Source: Chlamydiales bacterium
GTDB taxonomy: Bacteria > Chlamydiota > Chlamydiia > Chlamydiales > Simkaniaceae
Length of the DNA stretch: 64,000 nt
Reading direction: 5' to 3'
Assembly (NCBI GenBank): GCA_024233515.1
Contig: JACKPO010000002.1
Location: 186,001-250,000 of the forward strand
In this document: positions 60,443 to 64,000 of the stretch, one piece after another
Numbering within the stretch: the first letter of the stretch is position 1
Layout: each line of letters opens with the position of its first letter
Translations under genes and position numbers: made by a program
The notes under the pieces: model-generated
Databases searched by the model: none
Told to the model about the DNA's origin: nothing
The model's input: the letters and a program-made list of their open reading frames with translations, nothing else

Positions 60443-61522
60443 TTATACGAGCTCACCTGAAATCACCTTAAGGAGGGAGAGGTGGAGGTCTGTTTCAACC
60501 CCTTCTGGGATTTGGGCGGATAGGTGTCCAGAAGGATCTTTTTTGAAAATATATTCGAACTCAAGGTGGAAGACTTTTAAATAGAGGGTGAGTTGCTTTT
60601 CTTCCCCTTGAGGCTTTTGCATTGTTTTATATTCTGTCCATAAAGAATAGGTGCGGCCTAAAAAGTTTATTGTGATCCCTGTGTTTTCAAGAAAGGAGAG
60701 GTTGCTTTTTTTTAAGAGGTTAGCAAGCGTTGGATAGTCACTTTCTAAAAGTGTGTGGTCTCTAATTCCAGGTGAGAGAATTGAGCGAAGAACTTTGAGG
60801 TGGAGATCTTCTTCTGCTCCCACAGGCACCAGAGTTGATCGTTTTCCAGCAGAGTCTTCAGAGAAAATATATTTGTACTCCATGAAATTTTCCCTCAAAG
60901 TGAGTACAAGCTGCTTTAGATTTCCGTTTTCTAGAGGGATCATATGAAACTCTGTCCAAACAGTATAATGGTACTTCTGATTATGGACCTCAACGCCCCG
61001 TTTTCCAAATTGAGAAAGGTTGGTTTCCTTGAGTAGCATAGCGAGGCCAGGATGGGTATTTTTTAAGAATTGGTAATCTCTGAAATTGGGGGGGAGTAAG
61101 ATGTTTTGGTGGTTCCATTGAGCAATAGCATCTTCTTCGAAAGGGCCCTCGTACTTTAGTGGGATCCAGGAATCAGTTGGATAAGCATTTTCGATGAAGT
61201 TGAATAAAAACGAGTAAAATACTGCATTGCTTGGAGATCGCTTTGTACAACTTGTGAATGCTTCGTGCCCTTTTGAATCACTGGTTATAGAATAAATGTA
61301 ACAGTTTTCCTGGTTCATAATCCGAAAGTAAAGGGTATGAATTTCGTGGGAACCGTAAGAGGGGATCTTTTCAGGGTGTGCTGTCACATTGTAAATCCGC
61401 CCTCTGTAGGAAAAGCAGCCCCCATGAACACCATAACTTATGATGGAGTGTTTTCCAAGCCACTCGTTGACTTGATAAAAACAAGAAAGGGATTGTTGAA
61501 AATTAGTTGGTGTCGTTTCCAT
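60443..61522 (-). CDS. Hypothetical protein with two ~105-residue internal repeats
   Basis: 359 aa, not recognised. Residues about 147-250 and 254-358 are clearly duplicated: RDYQFLKNTHPGLAMLLK against RDHTLLESDYPTLANLLK, YHYTVWTEFHMI against YSLWTEYKTM, YKYIFSEDSAGK against FEYIFKKDPSGH, EEDLHLKVLRSILSP against ETDLHLSLLKVISGE. The first third may be a third, more diverged copy (FRIMNQENCYIYSITSDSKGH). Each unit mixes helices with a beta-rich half. No signal peptide or membrane segment. Separated from the F-box gene by 162 AT-rich bases. Confidence 0.75.
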   Translation of the reverse strand: METTPTNFQQSLSCFYQVNEWLGKHSIISYGVHGGCFSYRGRIYNVTAHPEKIPSYGSHEIHTLYFRIMNQENCYIYSITSDSKGHEAFTSCTKRSPSNAVFYSFLFNFIENAYPTDSWIPLKYEGPFEEDAIAQWNHQNILLPPNFRDYQFLKNTHPGLAMLLKETNLSQFGKRGVEVHNQKYHYTVWTEFHMIPLENGNLKQLVLTLRENFMEYKYIFSEDSAGKRSTLVPVGAEEDLHLKVLRSILSPGIRDHTLLESDYPTLANLLKKSNLSFLENTGITINFLGRTYSLWTEYKTMQKPQGEEKQLTLYLKVFHLEFEYIFKKDPSGHLSAQIPEGVETDLHLSLLKVISGELV

Positions 61523-61599
61523 TGGTTAATCCTTCTCGATATGTGAATAGGGAGTCTTTTTCCCAAAAATTGACAAGAAGGATAGCATAACTTTTCTTT

Positions 61600-63816
61600 T
61601 TAGGCAAAGGTAGAGATGGGATCGATGTCGATAAGCAAGCGGATTGAGCGGGGGAGGTTTTGCTCTTGGCGTGTTTGATCAAGTAGTGAGGAGAGGAGAA
61701 GAATGTTTTTTCCTTTGATAAGGAGCTTAAAGCGGAAGTTGTCTTTGATTTTAGCGTAGCCGGAGGGAATGACGGGATAGAGGGTAAAAGAGGGAGGCAG
61801 TTTTTTAAGAAGGGCGACGTAGAAAGAGTCAGCGACATGTTTCACATGGGATTCATTTTTTCCAGAGAAAATCAATTTAGCAAGGCGAGAGAAGGGGGGA
61901 AACTCAAACATTTCCCGAGCTTCTAGTTCTTCGTTAAAGAAGGTGAGATAATCTTCTGTTGAGGCGTGGTGGAAGATAGGATGTCCTTTGAGGGAAGTTT
62001 GGATGATCACTTCTCCTTTTAGATCGCCACGTCCTGAACGTCCTGAGACTTGGGTAAGGAGTTGAAAGACATTTTCTGAGGCGCGGAAGTCGGGGAGATT
62101 TAGGGCCCCATCTGAGTTAAGGACCCCAACAAGGGTGACGGCGGGGAAGTGGAGTCCTTTGGCGATCATTTGTGTTCCGATCAGAACATCGGCTTTTCCC
62201 GATTTGAATTGTTTGAAGAGGAGGTCGTGAGATCCTTTATGGCGGGTGGTATCGGCATCCATCCGGAGGGTGCGGATGTCGGGGAATAGAGCGTGGAGGG
62301 TTCGCTCCACCTGTTCTGTTCCTACGCCTTTAAAGTTGAGGGTAGCGACCCCTTTGCAGGTGGGGCAGACCGTAGGGGGAGGGGCGATGACATAGTTGCA
62401 GAGGTGGCAAGCGAGGTGGTTGGTTTTTTTGTGGAAAGTGAGACTGACCGAGCAGTGAGGACACTTCACACTTTCGCCGCACCCGGCGCACATTTGGAAC
62501 GTGTGGTATCCCCGCCTGTTAAGAAAGAGGAGAACTTGTTCTCCCTTACTTAGGCGATCTTTGATGCCGTCGATGAGATCGGAGCAGAAGAGGGTAAATC
62601 CTTCTGACTTTTGATATTCAGTTTTCATGTCGATAATCTTGACTTTTGGAAGAGAGGCATCGGTAGCGCGCGCTTTCAAAGTACTTAGCAGATACTTTCC
62701 ACTTTTAGCATTCGCATAACTTTCGAGGGCAGGAGTTGCACTTCCCAGCACGACAGTGGCATTCGACATTTTTCCCCGCATGATTGCGACATCACGCGCA
62801 TGATAACAAGGCTCCTCTTCCGTTTGTTTGTAAGAAGATTCCTGTTCTTCATCGACAATGATCAATCCCAAGTTTTTCACGGGGCTGAAAATGGCCGAGC
62901 GGGCTCCGACGACGATTTTAATCTCTCCTTTGCGGATCCCATGCCAAATATCGAACCGCTCTCCATCGCTGAGACGGTGATGGAGGATCCCCATCTTTTC
63001 GGTAAAGCGCGATTTGAGTCGTTCGATCGTTTGAGAGGTGAGGGCAATTTCAGGAACGAGGAGAATGACACCTAATCCCTGCTCCCTTGCTTCAGCAATT
63101 GCTTGCATGTAGACCTCAGTTTTTCCACTTCCTGTCACTCCATGAATCAAATGGGTTGTAAACGTATTCAAATGAGAGGTGATTTTCTCAAGAGCCTCTT
63201 GCTGCTCTTGATTGAGTTTTTTAGGTTTTGTCGGAAAAAACTCCATCTCTTCTAAAGGAGAGCGGTCAATCTGCAACGGCTCGACAGAAAGGACCTTTTC
63301 TTTTTCTAAAGAGGTCACGGGACTTTTTGAGGTTCCTGCAAATTCCAAAAGTTCGGTGAGTAAAATCCCTTTCGGTTTTTTAAGGAGGACATCAAGGATT
63401 TTGGCTTGAGAAGGGTGTTTATCGCGAAGGGAAATAGCAAGTTCTGAGGTTTGTTTGGGGGGCATCAGGCGGCGGACAAAAAGCTGCGTTTTTTCTTGGA
63501 CCTCTTTACGGATGGTGGCGGGCAAAAGAACTTTCAAAACGCGGCGGAAAGAGGTGCAATAGTAACGGGACATCCATTCGGCAAGTGCAAAAAGATCAGG
63601 ACCAATCAGCGCCTCTTCAGAGAGAACCTCTCGAATAGATTGGACTTTGCTGACTGACGGTTTTTCCTTTAATGCAACGACTGTCCCTTTTCTCAGAGAG
63701 TTTTGGACAGGAACCAGGACGCGAGAACCGACATGAACGGGAGCATCCAATGCATAATCGAGGGGTTGATCAAGTCCTTTATCTAAGATAACGGCAGCAT
63801 ACAAGTGTTTATTCAT
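61600..63816 (-). CDS. priA: Primosomal protein N' (replication restart helicase PriA)
   Basis: 738 aa from ATG 63816, 6 bases after AAGAGG; a TTG five codons upstream is less likely. Restarts stalled replication forks. N-terminal 3'-DNA-binding domain (AAVILDKGLDQPLDYAL), helicase motif I GVTGSGKTEVYMQAI, motif II IVDEEQESSYKQ, the zinc-binding cysteines in CAGCGESVKCPHCS and LCNYV..CPTC, then motifs V-VI (IGTQMIAKGLHFPAV, QVSGRSGRGDLKGEV). Overlaps the preceding minus-strand gene by 8 bases. Confidence 0.96.
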   Translation of the reverse strand: MNKHLYAAVILDKGLDQPLDYALDAPVHVGSRVLVPVQNSLRKGTVVALKEKPSVSKVQSIREVLSEEALIGPDLFALAEWMSRYYCTSFRRVLKVLLPATIRKEVQEKTQLFVRRLMPPKQTSELAISLRDKHPSQAKILDVLLKKPKGILLTELLEFAGTSKSPVTSLEKEKVLSVEPLQIDRSPLEEMEFFPTKPKKLNQEQQEALEKITSHLNTFTTHLIHGVTGSGKTEVYMQAIAEAREQGLGVILLVPEIALTSQTIERLKSRFTEKMGILHHRLSDGERFDIWHGIRKGEIKIVVGARSAIFSPVKNLGLIIVDEEQESSYKQTEEEPCYHARDVAIMRGKMSNATVVLGSATPALESYANAKSGKYLLSTLKARATDASLPKVKIIDMKTEYQKSEGFTLFCSDLIDGIKDRLSKGEQVLLFLNRRGYHTFQMCAGCGESVKCPHCSVSLTFHKKTNHLACHLCNYVIAPPPTVCPTCKGVATLNFKGVGTEQVERTLHALFPDIRTLRMDADTTRHKGSHDLLFKQFKSGKADVLIGTQMIAKGLHFPAVTLVGVLNSDGALNLPDFRASENVFQLLTQVSGRSGRGDLKGEVIIQTSLKGHPIFHHASTEDYLTFFNEELEAREMFEFPPFSRLAKLIFSGKNESHVKHVADSFYVALLKKLPPSFTLYPVIPSGYAKIKDNFRFKLLIKGKNILLLSSLLDQTRQEQNLPRSIRLLIDIDPISTFA

Positions 63817-64000
63817 GACTGACCTCTTCAAAGGTCACGCGAAGCCAGATCGCAAATAAAGGATCATCGAAAATAACAGTGCCTTTACCGGTCCCTTCCT
63901 CATCTAAAATCCCTTTTGATTTAAGGGCTTTGATAGAAGAATATAGAGCGGGGGCATTGGGGATTTCAAACCGATCTAAGAGTTCTTTTGAAAAGATTTG
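63809..64000 (-). CDS. C-terminal part of a winged-helix/ATPase-type protein, 5' end outside window
   Basis: 63 codons and stop on the minus strand, open to the right edge. The segment LYSSIKALKSKGILDEEG followed by VIFDDPLFAIWL resembles the winged-helix tail that ends many archaeal-type AAA ATPases (ORF that binds a helix pair, then DPLFxxWL). The bulk of the gene is outside, so the family is only suggested. Overlaps the priA start by 8 bases. Confidence 0.6.
   Translation of the reverse strand, partial: QIFSKELLDRFEIPNAPALYSSIKALKSKGILDEEGTGKGTVIFDDPLFAIWLRVTFEEVSHE

Overview
The window is chromosome from a bacterium of the order Chlamydiales, most likely one of the environmental families outside Chlamydiaceae. 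Three gene blocks follow the order I remember from Chlamydia trachomatis: cdsV-cdsU then ychF-ribF-truB-rbfA-infB-nusA-rpsA; rpe-efp-accB-accC; and murF-mraY-murD-LysM-ftsW-murG-murC-ftsQ-like then STAS-miaA-coiled-coil-rsfS-fabF-nudix. Features unlike Chlamydiaceae, such as unfused murC, yvcK, hpt, insertion sequences and a eukaryote-like F-box protein, point to an amoeba-associated or other environmental chlamydia. I do not name a species.

Layout. 1-4.6 kb (minus): type III secretion export gate genes sctU and sctV, followed in the same direction by a membrane-anchored ADP-ribosylglycohydrolase cut by the left edge. 4.7-6.9 kb: an SDR/DUF2867 protein and a secreted unknown. 6.9-15.4 kb (minus): a translation/transcription operon from rpsA to ychF. 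15.7-24.1 kb (plus): short aspartokinase, an unknown 541-aa protein, rpe, yvcK, HAD phosphatase, efp, accB, accC, hpt and an rmlA-like gene. 24.2-26.7 kb (minus): an MTA/SAH-nucleosidase-like gene, rsmI, a structured RNA resembling 6S RNA directly behind tRNA-Cys under a near-consensus promoter, and a small protein with a bilobed hydrophobic region. 26.9-35.3 kb (plus): cell-wall/division cluster. 35.5-43.3 kb: khpA, STAS protein, miaA, coiled-coil protein, HAD phosphatase, a DUF4143 ATPase, nadD, rsfS, fabF and nudix.

43.4-64 kb is more accessory. It holds two adjacent paralogues sharing a C-terminal CX5R signature (CKDxxDRG) reminiscent of Sac/SopB/PTEN-type phosphatases, one with two N-terminal membrane segments. 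It also has a PlsC-ACP-acyl-ligase fusion, cysS with a duplicated 3' tail, a DUF4143 ATPase split by a 1.1-kb IS630 element, an IS982-like remnant, a further DUF4143 ATPase, lysS, an F-box-like protein, an internally repeated unknown protein and priA. A ~165-bp inverted-repeat element (MITE-like) occurs three times.

How it works together: housekeeping operons for translation, fatty-acid and peptidoglycan precursor synthesis alternate with host-interaction candidates (ADP-ribosylglycohydrolase, CX5R pair, F-box protein, Inc-like protein), which the type III export machinery in the same window could secrete. No rRNA, CRISPR array or replication origin was seen.
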